NCBI RefSeq assembly: GCF_014712675.1 | Contig: NZ_JACXSI010000023.1 | Location: forward strand, 140,243 to 204,242 | Direction: 5' to 3' | Length of the DNA: 64,000 bases | From: Peribacillus faecalis | GTDB taxonomy: Bacteria > Bacillota > Bacilli > Bacillales > DSM-1321 | In this document: positions 52,361-62,044 of the stretch, in pieces | Numbering within the stretch: the stretch's first letter is position 1 | How the letters are laid out: the number at the start of each line of letters is the position of its first letter | The notes under the pieces: model-generated | The model's input: the letters and a program-made list of their open reading frames with translations, nothing else | Told to the model about the DNA's origin: nothing | Database searches by the model: none | Translations under genes and position numbers: made by a program

Positions 52361-52883
52361 TTTCTTCTTGCATATATTCCTCAAAGCAGACGACTTCACT
52401 GTGCAGCAGAGATTGCTGCACGTTGATAATTCGTTGGTTAGAGGATCCTCTGAATAATAAGTGCACAGATTTCAATTGTTCCATGAAACGTCCGTCTACG
52501 AGCGTATCTACATACTGCAATAAGTTCTTGTTGTGCTCGCAGTTCGGGTTTTTATCATTAATTAAGTTTTCATAACGGAAACCGGTATAGGCCCAGACAT
52601 CTAAGCCAATCTGCTTCGCTTCACGGGCAATATCGAGTAATGCTTCCGATTGAAGGAACGGTTCTCCCCCTGAGAGTGTAATCCCTCTTTGAAGTTTTGT
52701 TGCTTTTATTTGCTTTATAATATCTTCTGCGTTCATCATAAAGCCTGCCTGCATATCATGTGTTTGCGGATTGTGACATCCCGGGCACAGATGCGGACAG
52801 CCCTGTGTCCAAATCACGGTGCGCAGGCCAGGGCCATCCACTATGCTGTCGAATGTTAAAGGCGCTGCCAGTCTTACTTGCAT
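52350..52883 (-). CDS. nrdG: Anaerobic ribonucleotide reductase activating enzyme
   Basis: 177 residues, radical-SAM enzyme that forms the glycyl radical on NrdD. The iron-sulfur cluster motif is CPHLCPGC in TQGCPHLCPGCHNP; LSGGEPFLQSEALL is the SAM-binding GGE motif. It lies 26 nt downstream of nrdD exon 2. The C-terminus overlaps the terminator. Confidence 0.96.
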   Translation of the reverse strand: MQVRLAAPLTFDSIVDGPGLRTVIWTQGCPHLCPGCHNPQTHDMQAGFMMNAEDIIKQIKATKLQRGITLSGGEPFLQSEALLDIAREAKQIGLDVWAYTGFRYENLINDKNPNCEHNKNLLQYVDTLVDGRFMEQLKSVHLLFRGSSNQRIINVQQSLLHSEVVCFEEYMQEERGC

Positions 52884-52909
52884 AGCTGAATAACCTCCAA
52901 AATAATCTA

Positions 52910-54742
52910 TTACATGTGTTTCACACGGTCATGTACTTCTGCCTTCTTCGCGTTGTTGAAACGGTCTACTGTCCCAACTAAGTAGCCAGTGATCCTTCTG
53001 ATTCGATCAAATTTGATTTGGCTGTCTTCTTCGTTGCGGCCGCAGTTCGGGCATACATTGCCTTCAATCACGCCTGAATAACCGCATACAGGGTCGCGGT
53101 CAACCGGATGATTAATACTTCCGTAACCGATGCCAAGCTCTTTCATTGAGCGAATAATCGTTTCAAACGCTTCAAGGTTGTTAGTCGGATTACCATCCAA
53201 TTCAATATACGTAATATGTCCTGCATTTGTCAGCTCATGATATGGCGCTTCAAGTGCCACTTTATCAAATGCGCCGATTTTGTAATAAACGGGAACGTGG
53301 AAAGAATTCGTATAGTAATCACGGTCTGTCACACCTTCAATTTTGCCGTATTTTTTACGGTCAATCGCTGTAAATCTTCCTGATAAGCCTTCAGCAGGCG
53401 TTGCGATTAATGAGAAGTTTAACTGGTACTGCTTAGCTGCGTCATCCATTCTCTTACGCATATGAGAAATGATTTTCAGACCTAATTCTTGCGCTTCTTT
53501 ACTTTCGCCATGATGCTCGCCGATTAAAGCTTTCAAGCATTCCGCCAAGCCGATAAAGCCGGCAGTTAATGTACCTTGCTTAATGACTTCTTCAAGCGTA
53601 CTATCCGGGCTTAAGTTCTCTGAACCTCTCCATACGTGTTGACCCATCAGGAATGGGAAGTTCTTCACGCGTTTGCTGCCTTGAACTTGCATACGCTCTA
53701 ACAGTTGGTCGATAACTAAATCAAGCTTCTCATCAAGTTCTTTGAAGAAACCATCCAAATCCGCTTGCTCATGTGTTAAGATACCATGCTTAATGCCAAG
53801 ACGGGGCAAGTTGATTGTTGTGAAAGAAAGATTGCCTCGGCCGCTGACTACATCATCGCCGCACTCATTGCCTAATACCCTTGTTCTGCAACCCATGTAT
53901 GTCGCTTCTGTTTCCGGTCTGCCTTCCACGTAGTATTGCGCATTGAACGGCGCATCAAGGAAGCTGAAGTTCGGGAATAGGCGCTTCGCAGATACACGAC
54001 ATGCCAACTTAAACAAATCATAGTTCGGATCGCCAGGATTTAAACTGATGCCCTCTTTCACTTTGAAGATCAGGATTGGGAAAATAGGTGTTTCACCGTT
54101 ACCAAGTCCGCTTTCAACACTTAGTAGAAGGTTCTCAGTCACCATACGTCCTTCTGCAGAAGTGTCCGTACCAAAGTTCACACTTGAAAATGGAACTTGA
54201 GCTCCTGCACGTGAATGCATTGTATTTAAGTTATGAATGAATGCCTCCATTGCCTGATATGTTTTGCGTTTCGTTTCTTTAGAAGCTTCTTTATACGCAA
54301 AGCGCTGAATTTTGCCTGCTAGTTTTTCATCGATGTTGAACTGTTCCATCAACAGCTGTTGTTCGGATGCTTTATATTCATCTGCCAATGACAGCTGAAG
54401 CATTGTATTGCTTACCTCTTCAACTTTTTCGATAAAGCCCTTCATATCTGTCAGCTCTTCATCTTCCAGGTCCAACATAAGCTCCAGACCTTGCTGTAAG
54501 TGACTTGCATAAGATTTGCGGAATGTCTTTTTGACACCATCAGCTAAACCGTAATCAAAGAATGGTATACTTTGACCGCCATGCTGGTCATTTTGGTTGC
54601 TTTGAATCGCGATTGCTGCAAGCGCCGCATAGCTCATGATGTCATTTGGCTCACGCAAGAAGCCGTGACCTGTTGAGAAGCCACCTTTAAACAACTTCAG
54701 TAAATCAATTTGACAGCAAGTCAGCGTACCCATATTCATAAA
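52910..54742 (-). CDS. nrdD: Anaerobic ribonucleoside-triphosphate reductase, exon 2
   Basis: 610 codons before the stop, encoding the ten-stranded catalytic barrel. Visible: MGTLTCCQIDLLKLFKGGF (active-site Cys), TGHGFLREPNDIMSY, NQNDQHGGQS, NSFHVP and, at the end, a zinc-binding segment (PVCGYSGV...CPNCG) and the glycyl-radical loop RRITGYLVGTVDRFNNAKKAE. I join it to exon 1 so that ...HIHDMD continues with F-M-N-M-G-T-L, which agrees with relatives that read D-F-Y-A-M-G-T-L. Total protein about 785 residues. Without intron splicing no functional enzyme is made. Confidence 0.93.
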   Translation of the reverse strand, partial: FMNMGTLTCCQIDLLKLFKGGFSTGHGFLREPNDIMSYAALAAIAIQSNQNDQHGGQSIPFFDYGLADGVKKTFRKSYASHLQQGLELMLDLEDEELTDMKGFIEKVEEVSNTMLQLSLADEYKASEQQLLMEQFNIDEKLAGKIQRFAYKEASKETKRKTYQAMEAFIHNLNTMHSRAGAQVPFSSVNFGTDTSAEGRMVTENLLLSVESGLGNGETPIFPILIFKVKEGISLNPGDPNYDLFKLACRVSAKRLFPNFSFLDAPFNAQYYVEGRPETEATYMGCRTRVLGNECGDDVVSGRGNLSFTTINLPRLGIKHGILTHEQADLDGFFKELDEKLDLVIDQLLERMQVQGSKRVKNFPFLMGQHVWRGSENLSPDSTLEEVIKQGTLTAGFIGLAECLKALIGEHHGESKEAQELGLKIISHMRKRMDDAAKQYQLNFSLIATPAEGLSGRFTAIDRKKYGKIEGVTDRDYYTNSFHVPVYYKIGAFDKVALEAPYHELTNAGHITYIELDGNPTNNLEAFETIIRSMKELGIGYGSINHPVDRDPVCGYSGVIEGNVCPNCGRNEEDSQIKFDRIRRITGYLVGTVDRFNNAKKAEVHDRVKHM

Positions 54743-54803
54743 GTAGGGTAGGCACCCAGCGCTTTGCTATATTTCTATAGTAAGTTTCCAGGAACCCCCC
54801 GCA

Positions 54804-54837
54804 GAACCGTACGTACACCTCTCGATGTATACGGCTC
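54804..54837 (-). ncRNA. Group II intron domain V
   Basis: A 34-nt hairpin that starts GAGCCGTATACATCGAGAGG and ends GTACGGTTC, with the catalytic triad region (AGC in GAGCCG) and GAGA-type loop. Nearly identical to the Ll.LtrB domain V. Confidence 0.95.
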
Positions 54838-54853
54838 CCCATCTATACACTTG

Positions 54854-56698
54854 TCATTTTATTTTCTGTCCGTCAAATACACCATTATGTATTTTTCTAT
54901 GACAGTGTTTACATACCACTAGAGTTTTTCTTCTTTTTGCTATCATTACTTTTTCCCAATTTTCTTTTCCCTTTAAGTTTTTGACCTTATTAACGTGATG
55001 TACTTCATATTCATGTTCATCACCAGAAATTCCACACAATTCGCAAGAATTTGCTCTGATTCTATCTTCCAATTGTGTTCTTGTGGCATAGAAGTTAACC
55101 ACTTTATTATCTAATGATTTACCTGCTTTACCCTGCTTAATACGTTTGAACCCTTTATTATAGAATTCTTGGTATTTTTCTTTACCATCTTTTCCATAAT
55201 ATTTTATTCCCCAATTGTCACCGATTCTGAATCTCTTCCTAATCTCGACAACTGTTGTTCTGTATTTATTAGCAAAAGTTTTGAGGCAACTATACTCTTG
55301 TGCATGATAGTACATGTTCATTACTGTACTTACGTTTTCAGCCATACAGAAGTAATTATACAATCCTCTAATTTCAGCATTAACTTGTGAAATTATTTCT
55401 AAGTCTGAGTTTTGTAGTAATTCTTTTCTATGCATCATTCTCCAACTTTTAGCATTCATATCTTTTACAAGCCCTTTTTCGCTAACCCACTTCTGTAGGC
55501 TACCTTCCGGTATTCGTAAACGAATTCTTCCATTTAACGTTTTCTTTGGGATACCGTTTTTATCTTTCTTGACTTGATTAGAATGATATATGCTTATGCT
55601 ATATCCTAGGAATTTTGCTTCCTTTGTTGTGTGTGTTATCAATGTTTTCTCTTCAGATAATTCAAGTTGCAATTCTTCCGCAAGGAAATCCTTCATTTTC
55701 TTTTTAAGCGCTACGCAATCTTCTTTGCTACCATATACTGCAACTAAGAAGTCATCTGCATATCGTACATAATCTATTTTCTTATATGAAGTATCTCGAT
55801 TATCCCATCTTGGGAATCTGCTTCTCTCTTTTCTGTACATTTCTTTAAGTTTTAGAGCTTCTTTTATATCGCTTCTATTTGACATAGATTTCATTTTCTT
55901 ATTCAGATGAATGATTCTCTCATTCCATAATCGATATTTAGGATGAACTTTTCTACCTTTCATCCTATCACCTTTATCGAATTCTTCTTTTAGCGTTCTC
56001 TCAACGAAATTATCAAACTCATTTAAGTATATATTTGCTAATATCGGGGATATTATTCCACCTTGCGGTGTACCGCTATATGAATTATGGAATTTCCAAT
56101 CCTCCAAATAACCTGCTCTTAGAAATTTCCATATAAGGCGTATAAATTTTTCATCTGTAATCCTTCTTCGTAATATCTCAATCATTTTATTATGATTAAT
56201 ATTATCAAAGAAGCCTTTTATATCACCTTCTATGAACCATTTAGAACCTGTAAAACTATTTTGTACTTTATTGAGAGCAGAATGACAACTTCTTTCAAGA
56301 CGAAATCCATGAGAGTTATCTGAGAAATTAGGCTCGTATATAGCCTCTAATATTGTTCTACACACTTCCTGGACTAGCTTATCTGAAAACGATGGTATGC
56401 CAATTGGTCTTTTCTTATCAGAATTTTTCTTTGGGATATGAGTTCTTCTTACTGGATTCGGTTGATAGCTTTCGTCTTTTAGAGATGCTATCAACCTCTG
56501 TACCGTTTCGATACTGAATCCATCAGCAGTTTCATTATCAACACCTTTGGTACTACTACCTCTGTTTCTTGATAATTTTGCGTATGCTTTAATGTAGAAT
56601 TCCTCATTGTACATATGTCTATATAATCTGTTGTATTTGTAATTCTCTTTATTGGCATGTTTTGACAAGTTGTCTATCACTATTTTAGAACTTTGCAA
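54854..56698 (-). CDS. ltrA: Group II intron-encoded protein (LtrA-like)
   Basis: About 614 residues. Reverse transcriptase blocks include STKGVDNETADGFS, GIPSFSDKLVQE, GFRLERSCHSAL, the YSGTPQGGIISPILANIYL block and the catalytic YADD in YVRYADDFLV. A maturase domain X follows, with a DNA-binding/HNH endonuclease tail (CELCGISGDEH...HHVNKVKNLKGKENW...CKHCHRKIHN). All motifs are intact, so it should promote splicing and homing. The start is uncertain: TTG 56698 after AAAGGAG is likely, TTG 56728 is possible. Confidence 0.93.
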   Translation of the reverse strand: MQSSKIVIDNLSKHANKENYKYNRLYRHMYNEEFYIKAYAKLSRNRGSSTKGVDNETADGFSIETVQRLIASLKDESYQPNPVRRTHIPKKNSDKKRPIGIPSFSDKLVQEVCRTILEAIYEPNFSDNSHGFRLERSCHSALNKVQNSFTGSKWFIEGDIKGFFDNINHNKMIEILRRRITDEKFIRLIWKFLRAGYLEDWKFHNSYSGTPQGGIISPILANIYLNEFDNFVERTLKEEFDKGDRMKGRKVHPKYRLWNERIIHLNKKMKSMSNRSDIKEALKLKEMYRKERSRFPRWDNRDTSYKKIDYVRYADDFLVAVYGSKEDCVALKKKMKDFLAEELQLELSEEKTLITHTTKEAKFLGYSISIYHSNQVKKDKNGIPKKTLNGRIRLRIPEGSLQKWVSEKGLVKDMNAKSWRMMHRKELLQNSDLEIISQVNAEIRGLYNYFCMAENVSTVMNMYYHAQEYSCLKTFANKYRTTVVEIRKRFRIGDNWGIKYYGKDGKEKYQEFYNKGFKRIKQGKAGKSLDNKVVNFYATRTQLEDRIRANSCELCGISGDEHEYEVHHVNKVKNLKGKENWEKVMIAKRRKTLVVCKHCHRKIHNGVFDGQKIK

Positions 56699-57332
56699 GA
56701 GTATTACACTCCTTTCTATTTTGTTCAAGACAGTATAAACTGTTCTCCTTCGCCATGTAATAGGCTTTCCCTATCTCGGACTACTACGAGAACTCCGTTA
56801 CCATATAGGATATTCAGTGTCATCTTTCTTAGCTATTCACCTTGAAATTTATCACCCAAAGGCATTACACATAGGTCAAAGATTTCTTAACCATTCCTAC
56901 TTAGGCAATCCCCAGTTAATTATTGCATATAGTTAATTTCATTGGTTTGTCGGAATGAACTTTCGTCTTTCACTATTAACTAATAGTTGTGCTCATTTTC
57001 TGTCGTATTATACTGTTCAGAATGGACTTGTCTGAAAGTACATTATCAGTTCAACTGATTTAATGAGAGTTAAGTTTCAGCGATAATTCTTAACTGTCCA
57101 CGATAAAACCACTCAGACTATTCTTCAAGCAGTCTAGCTTTATTCCTCGTAACCAATACCATACCATTACGTACCGTTCTTTTTTATATCGCTTTAAGAA
57201 CTTACGATTCTTGACTGACATGCTATACTCCCCTTCGTGTTTCCATTCCGGATAAGTCAGCTGGTACTTGAGCGATACGACTCGCTACTGACACTCATGA
57301 GTGTCTTACGCAATAACCCTATCTGGGCGCAC

Positions 57333-57857
57333 GTCCATATCATGAATATGAATTTCACCCGCTTCATGTGCCTTTGTATGTTCAGGCTTTAACATATTAG
57401 TTTTGCAAAATTCCTTAGAAACCGCACTTCCGTATTGCAACATTGTCCCCATTGCTGTGTTTCCGTCGATATTGGCATTTTCACGTTTCACATCAGCTGC
57501 ATCTGCATCAGAAAAAGTGATTTCCTTTATTTCTTTCATTAAACGACTTTGTGAATCGCGAACACGGCTGCGTTCAGCTCTATATAAAATGTATTGCTCG
57601 CTTGTTTTAGCATGACCCGTTTCAATCAGTACTTTAACAACCGCATCTTGAATATCCTCAACATTCGGTGTTTTCCCAAAGAAGTTTTGATTGATTTTTG
57701 TTACCACTTCATCAGCCAATTGTTCTGACATATGGTAGTCTGCTTCCGTACCTTCTCTTTTGGATACTTCTTCAGCCGCTAAATAGATTGCCCTTGTAAT
57801 TCTTTCTTTATTAAAAGGAATTTTTCTTCCGTCTCGTTTGTATACTTCCTTAATCAT
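57333..57857 (-). CDS. nrdD: Anaerobic ribonucleoside-triphosphate reductase, exon 1
   Basis: 175 codons. Residues 1-92 form the ATP-cone allosteric domain (IKEVYKRDGRKIPFNKERITRAI). The exon ends HEAGEIHIHDMD at the intron. Read without splicing, the frame stops after nine intron codons. ATG 57857 has GGGGG 7 nt upstream. Confidence 0.93.
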
Positions 57858-57872
57858 TCCATATCCCCCATT

Positions 57873-57919
57873 CTCTATATATTGACATTTGATATTCATA
57901 ATAATACAACATATAGTAT
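57873..57919 (-). promoter_or_regulatory. Candidate paired NrdR boxes
   Basis: ATACTATATGTTGTAT (57904-57919) and ATGTCAATATATAGAG (57873-57888) resemble the 16-bp NrdR box (ACACWATATATWGTGT). The spacer is 15 nt, so the boxes lie about three helical turns apart, as in known NrdR sites. Fits repression of nrdDG by NrdR. Confidence 0.5.
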
Positions 57920-57936
57920 ATGTACCCAAAAAAATC

Positions 57937-57958
57937 CCCTTTAACTCCTGTTAAAGGG
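57937..57958 (-). terminator. Terminator-like hairpin upstream of nrdD
   Basis: CCCTTTAA/TTAAAGGG stem with seven T on the minus strand. It may block readthrough from the fru operon into nrdD. The remaining gap to 58176 shows nothing recognisable. Confidence 0.7.
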
Positions 57959-58176
57959 CTTGTTAATTTATATATTAACGGTATCAAATAACGATATTAT
58001 CGTCAAAAGCAGTTAATGGTAATTCGGTGTTTTGTTGTAAAGAAAACTTGCCTTTGACAAGACTGATAGGGCGTAGGTAAAGGTCTAGTTGCACTTGTAC
58101 TATAGACTTTAAAATTGACAAATACGTCGAATTTTCTACTTTGTCGCCAATTTATGTACTTTCTTAGAGCATAAAA

Positions 58177-58220
58177 AAACAAGCAGCGCCGTCTAAACTT
58201 CAGCCAGCAACTGCTTGTTT
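58177..58220 (-). terminator. Terminator of the fru operon
   Basis: AAACAAGCAG/CTGCTTGTTT stem with a 24-nt loop and seven T on the minus strand, 11 nt past fruA. Confidence 0.8.
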
Positions 58221-58230
58221 GGTTAACTTA

Positions 58231-60108
58231 TTAAAGTCTTTCCGCTACAGGCTTTTTCCAGAAACCAACTAGTAATGCTGTTACAATTGATCCGATCAAT
58301 AATGATACAACATACATAATTGGATTGCTGATTGCCCAGATTACGAAGATTCCACCGTGTGGAGCTTGAGATATACATCCGAAGAACATTGCTAATGCAC
58401 CTGCAAGAGCAGAACCAATTATACAGCTAACGATTACGCGAATCGGGTCAGCTGCCGCAAATGGAATCGCACCTTCTGTAATGAAAGAAAGACCCATGAT
58501 GTAGTTTGTTTTACCTGATTCTCTTTCAGCTTGAGTAAATTTATTTTTAAAGAATGTTGTTGCTAAAGCTAATCCTAGAGGCGGAACCATACCACCAATC
58601 ATAGTAGCTGCTTGTGGCGCAAAGTTGTCAGAAGCAGCCATTGCAATACCGAATGCGAAGGCAGTTTTGTTGAATGGACCACCCATATCGATTGCCATCA
58701 TGCCGCCTAGAACTAAACCTAATACTACTGCATTAGCGCCAGAAAGACCATTTAAGAAATTCATCAATCCGTCCATGATAAACGCGATTGGTGTGTTAAT
58801 AACGAAAATCATTAATAGACCAACAACTAGAGTACCACATAATGGATATAATAGTGTCGGTTTTAAACCTTCAAGAGACTGTGGTAAATAAGAGAACAAT
58901 TTCTTTAGACCTAAAATTACGTAACCTGCAAGGAAACCAGCAATTAAACCGCCTAAGAAACCTGCTCCACCATTAACTGCTAACAAACCGCCGACCATAC
59001 CAGGAGCGAATGCAGGACGGTCACCGATTGCACTTGCAATGAATGCAGCCAATACCGGAACCATTAAGCCAAGAGCTGTTCCGCCACCAATTGTATTTAA
59101 AGCTTCAGCGAAAGCACCTTTTGTTTCATATCCACCGAATAAGAATGCTAATGCAACGATTAAACCGCCGCCGACAACGAATGGAAGCATGTTAGAGATA
59201 CCGTTCATTAATGGTTTATAAACATACTCTTTGAATCCGCCTTCTGAGCGAGTTGACTCTTCATTACTAGAACCTTCACCTGTTGCTTGGTAAACTGGCG
59301 CATCTTGTTTTAACGCACGATCAAGAAGCTCATCAGTTTTACGGATACCTTGCGCAACAGGTACTTTAATAACATGCTTGCCTGCGAAACGGTCCATTTC
59401 AACTTGCTTATCAGCAGCAACGATGATTGCATGCGCTTTTTCGATTTCTTCTTTTGTTAACTCACCTTTGATTCCTGTAGAACCATTAGTTTCTACTTTG
59501 AAAGCAATACCGCGTTCTTTTGCACGGCCTTTAAGAGCATCCGCCGCCATGTAAGTGTGAGCAATACCAGTCGGACAAGCTGTTACAGCAAGGATTAATT
59601 TTTCATCCTCAGCAGTTTCTACTACTTGCTCTACTTCTTCCTCACCATCTTCTTCTCTTTCTTTTGCATCGATAATGCTGATAACTTCATCCGGAGTTTT
59701 AGCTCCTAATAATTTATTGCGGAAGTCAGCATCCATTAATAGCATAGATAGACGAGATAATGTTTCTAAGTGTTCGTTATTTGCTCCAGCGCTTGCTGCA
59801 ATCATGAAAATCAGATGAGCTGGTTGGCCGTCTAGTGATTCATAATCAACACCCGCTTCTGATTTAGCAAATGCGATTGAAGGGATTTTAACAGCATCTG
59901 TTTTCGCGTGAGGAATCGCGATTCCTTCGCCGATACCAGTTGTGCTTTGACCTTCCCTTGTTAAAATTGCTTCCTTATATCCTTCTAAGCTGTTCAGACG
60001 TCCAGCATCATATAGCTTTTGCGTTAATTCATCGATTACTTCAACTTTTGTTGTTGCTTTTAAGTCGAGAATAACGGTATCTTTTTTCAATAAATCCGTA
60101 ATTTTCAT
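58231..60108 (-). CDS. fruA: PTS fructose-specific enzyme IIABC
   Basis: 625 residues. IIA domain (1-150) with the phosphorylated His in IAIPHAKTDAV; IIB (about 170-270) with the active Cys in AVTACPTGIAHTY; IIC (about 300-620), a multi-helix channel (FVVGGGLIVALAFLFGGYE, GFLAGYVILGLKKL). Imports fructose as fructose-1-phosphate. Third gene of the fru operon, 16 nt after fruK. Confidence 0.97.
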   Translation of the reverse strand: MKITDLLKKDTVILDLKATTKVEVIDELTQKLYDAGRLNSLEGYKEAILTREGQSTTGIGEGIAIPHAKTDAVKIPSIAFAKSEAGVDYESLDGQPAHLIFMIAASAGANNEHLETLSRLSMLLMDADFRNKLLGAKTPDEVISIIDAKEREEDGEEEVEQVVETAEDEKLILAVTACPTGIAHTYMAADALKGRAKERGIAFKVETNGSTGIKGELTKEEIEKAHAIIVAADKQVEMDRFAGKHVIKVPVAQGIRKTDELLDRALKQDAPVYQATGEGSSNEESTRSEGGFKEYVYKPLMNGISNMLPFVVGGGLIVALAFLFGGYETKGAFAEALNTIGGGTALGLMVPVLAAFIASAIGDRPAFAPGMVGGLLAVNGGAGFLGGLIAGFLAGYVILGLKKLFSYLPQSLEGLKPTLLYPLCGTLVVGLLMIFVINTPIAFIMDGLMNFLNGLSGANAVVLGLVLGGMMAIDMGGPFNKTAFAFGIAMAASDNFAPQAATMIGGMVPPLGLALATTFFKNKFTQAERESGKTNYIMGLSFITEGAIPFAAADPIRVIVSCIIGSALAGALAMFFGCISQAPHGGIFVIWAISNPIMYVVSLLIGSIVTALLVGFWKKPVAERL

Positions 60109-60124
60109 CGTTTACCACCTTTAA

Positions 60125-61036
60125 TTATAGTTTTGTGATGACAACTTGATCCATTAATGAATCAATTTTTTCTTTAGTTGCTAAGTCTTGACTAAATGCT
60201 GTTGCACTACCAGTTGCTACTGCTGTTTGGAATGCCTTAACAAAATCTTGTTCCTTTGAGTAAGTTCCGATAAATCCTGCTACAAGTGAGTCACCAGCTC
60301 CAACAGAATTCAATACCTTCCCTTTAGGAATAGTAGCTGTATAAACTTCACCATTTGTGAAAAGAAGCGCTCCGTCGCCAGCCATAGAAACGATGACGTT
60401 TTGTGCGCCCATTTCTACAACTTTTTTACCGTATGGAATAACTTCTTCAACTGTTGTGATTTTCGTTCCAAATAACTCGCTTAATTCGTGGTGATTTGGT
60501 TTTACTAAGAATGGTTTATCTTGTAATACTTCTGCAAGGATTTTCCCTCCTGCATCCACTACTACTTTTACTCCGCGTGCGCTGAATTTTTGTGTCAGCT
60601 CAGAGTAGAATGTGTTCGGTAATGATGGAGGAATGCTTCCTGCTAGAACAAGAATATCTCCTTCTTGCAATGCTTCAAGTTTGTTGTTCAGCTCTTCGAT
60701 GTTTTCTGCAGTTAATGCAGGACCTTGACCATTTAACTCTGTTTCTTCACCTGTTTTAAGCTTAATATTGATGCGAGAGTCATCTTGCACTTTTACGAAG
60801 TCTGTTTGAACGCCTTCATTTTCTAGCGTATCTTGAATGAATCCGCCAGTGAAGCCTCCTACAAACCCTAAAGCTTTAGATGGCACATCAATTGTATTTA
60901 AAACTCGAGAAACGTTAATACCCTTTCCACCTGGGAACTTGCTTTCGCGATCAATTCGGTTCAGATGATCAAGCTGGAAATGATCAACTTCAACGATATA
61001 ATCAATAGATGGATTAAGCGTTACTGTATATATCAC
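60125..61036 (-). CDS. fruK: 1-phosphofructokinase
   Basis: 303 residues, PfkB family. First signature GGKGINVSRVL, second NSVGAGDSLVAGFIG with the catalytic Asp. Converts fructose-1-phosphate to fructose-1,6-bisphosphate. Overlaps fruR by 4 nt. Confidence 0.97.
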   Translation of the reverse strand: MIYTVTLNPSIDYIVEVDHFQLDHLNRIDRESKFPGGKGINVSRVLNTIDVPSKALGFVGGFTGGFIQDTLENEGVQTDFVKVQDDSRINIKLKTGEETELNGQGPALTAENIEELNNKLEALQEGDILVLAGSIPPSLPNTFYSELTQKFSARGVKVVVDAGGKILAEVLQDKPFLVKPNHHELSELFGTKITTVEEVIPYGKKVVEMGAQNVIVSMAGDGALLFTNGEVYTATIPKGKVLNSVGAGDSLVAGFIGTYSKEQDFVKAFQTAVATGSATAFSQDLATKEKIDSLMDQVVITKL

Positions 61037-61785
61037 GGTGTCACAACCTTCACTTTTGTTTTTTCTTTATATTGTTTCAGAAGCAGTTCATCTTTATTAT
61101 TCGTAATAATCGTTGCTTCATGTATATCAGCTACCTTCGAGAAGAAGGTTTCACCAAATTTAGTATGATCAGCTAGTACAAATGCTTCTTCAGCCAATTC
61201 CATTGCGATACTCTTCAAGATGCTCTCTTCCGGATCAGGAGTTGTATATCCCAATTCCAAATCGACACCGTTCATGCCAATAAAAGATTTATTAAAACGA
61301 TATTTCTTCAAGCTTTCCTGTGCTGCTGAGCCCACGATTGCTTTTGTATTCGCTTTAATTTTCCCCCCTAATAAATAGGTTGGCACATCTGCATTCGTCA
61401 GCGCTTCGATATGCATCAACCCGTTTGTTACCACAATGATTTTCTTCTCAACTAAAAAAGGCAGCATATGCTCAACAGTCGTACCTGCATCAAGATAAAT
61501 GCAGTCACCATCGTGAATTGTATCAACCGCAACCTTTGCAATCGCTTTCTTTTCAACCAAACTTTTATCGGTCTTATCCTTCATAGTAGGTTCATCAATT
61601 TTCGAGAGCGGAAGTTTTGCCCCGCCATGAACCCTCCGTAATAAGCCGTTTTCTTCCAGCAAAGCTAAATCTCTTCTGATTGTTGATTCAGAAGAATTCG
61701 TTTGTTGAACAATCATTTTTAAACTGACAACTCCATGCTTCGCTAACAACTCCATAATGATTCGATGACGCTCTGTCGTTAACAA
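61033..61785 (-). CDS. fruR: DeoR-family fructose operon repressor
   Basis: 250 residues. N-terminal DeoR helix-turn-helix (TERHRIIMELLAKHGVVSLKMIVQQTNSSESTIRRDLALLEENGLL) and a sugar-phosphate-binding domain (DAGTTVEHML, LADHTKFG). I choose TTG 61785 behind GGGAAGTG; the frame can be extended to 61848 but that crosses the promoter. First gene of the operon and probably autoregulated. Confidence 0.94.
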   Translation of the reverse strand: MLTTERHRIIMELLAKHGVVSLKMIVQQTNSSESTIRRDLALLEENGLLRRVHGGAKLPLSKIDEPTMKDKTDKSLVEKKAIAKVAVDTIHDGDCIYLDAGTTVEHMLPFLVEKKIIVVTNGLMHIEALTNADVPTYLLGGKIKANTKAIVGSAAQESLKKYRFNKSFIGMNGVDLELGYTTPDPEESILKSIAMELAEEAFVLADHTKFGETFFSKVADIHEATIITNNKDELLLKQYKEKTKVKVVTP

Positions 61786-61815
61786 CTCAACACTTCCCTT
61801 GTAGTTGATAAAAAT

Positions 61816-61867
61816 AGTATAAATGAACAAACAGTCACTTTCAATCATTTTCAGTCAAAAACAATCA
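61816..61867 (-). promoter_or_regulatory. fru promoter with 10-bp-periodic FruR operator
   Basis: On the minus strand TTGAAA (61839-61844), a 17-nt spacer and TATACT (61816-61821) make a good sigma-A promoter. Over and upstream of the -35 lie four TGAYTG hexamers, TGATTG, TGACTG, TGATTG, TGACTG, spaced exactly 10 bp (61832-61867). One face of the helix would carry all four. This fits a DeoR-type repressor. Confidence 0.75.
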
Positions 61868-62003
61868 TAAATAGTCTTCCACTTTTACCTTTTTTTGTTC
61901 TTTTTTTCACAAATCATACACAAATTAATCACATTTTGAATTTTCATTAACGAAACCTACCAAAAACGCTCATACATCAAACTGCAAATTCGGCAAAACA
62001 CAA

Positions 62004-62032
62004 AAAACCGCTCACACTCGGTAAGCGGTTTT
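62004..62032 (-). terminator. Terminator of manA
   Basis: AAAACCGCTTAC...GAGCGGTTTT stem with a T run on the minus strand, about 12 nt past the manA stop. Confidence 0.85.
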
Positions 62033-62044
62033 CTTCTATTTATA

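Larger units (their letters stand above)
54743..57332 (-). mobile_element. Group II intron (Ll.LtrB/IIA-like) inserted in nrdD
   Basis: The 5' end begins GTGCGCCCAGATAGGGTTAT at 57332, like Ll.LtrB. The 3' end is ...GGGTGCCTACCCTAC at 54743. Length 2590 nt. Domain V is complete, and domain IV carries a LtrA-type reverse transcriptase. Domains I-III occupy about 56730-57332 with no other gene. The boundaries are set by frame continuity of nrdD and could be off by one or two bases. All parts look intact, so it is probably splicing-competent and mobile. Confidence 0.93.
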
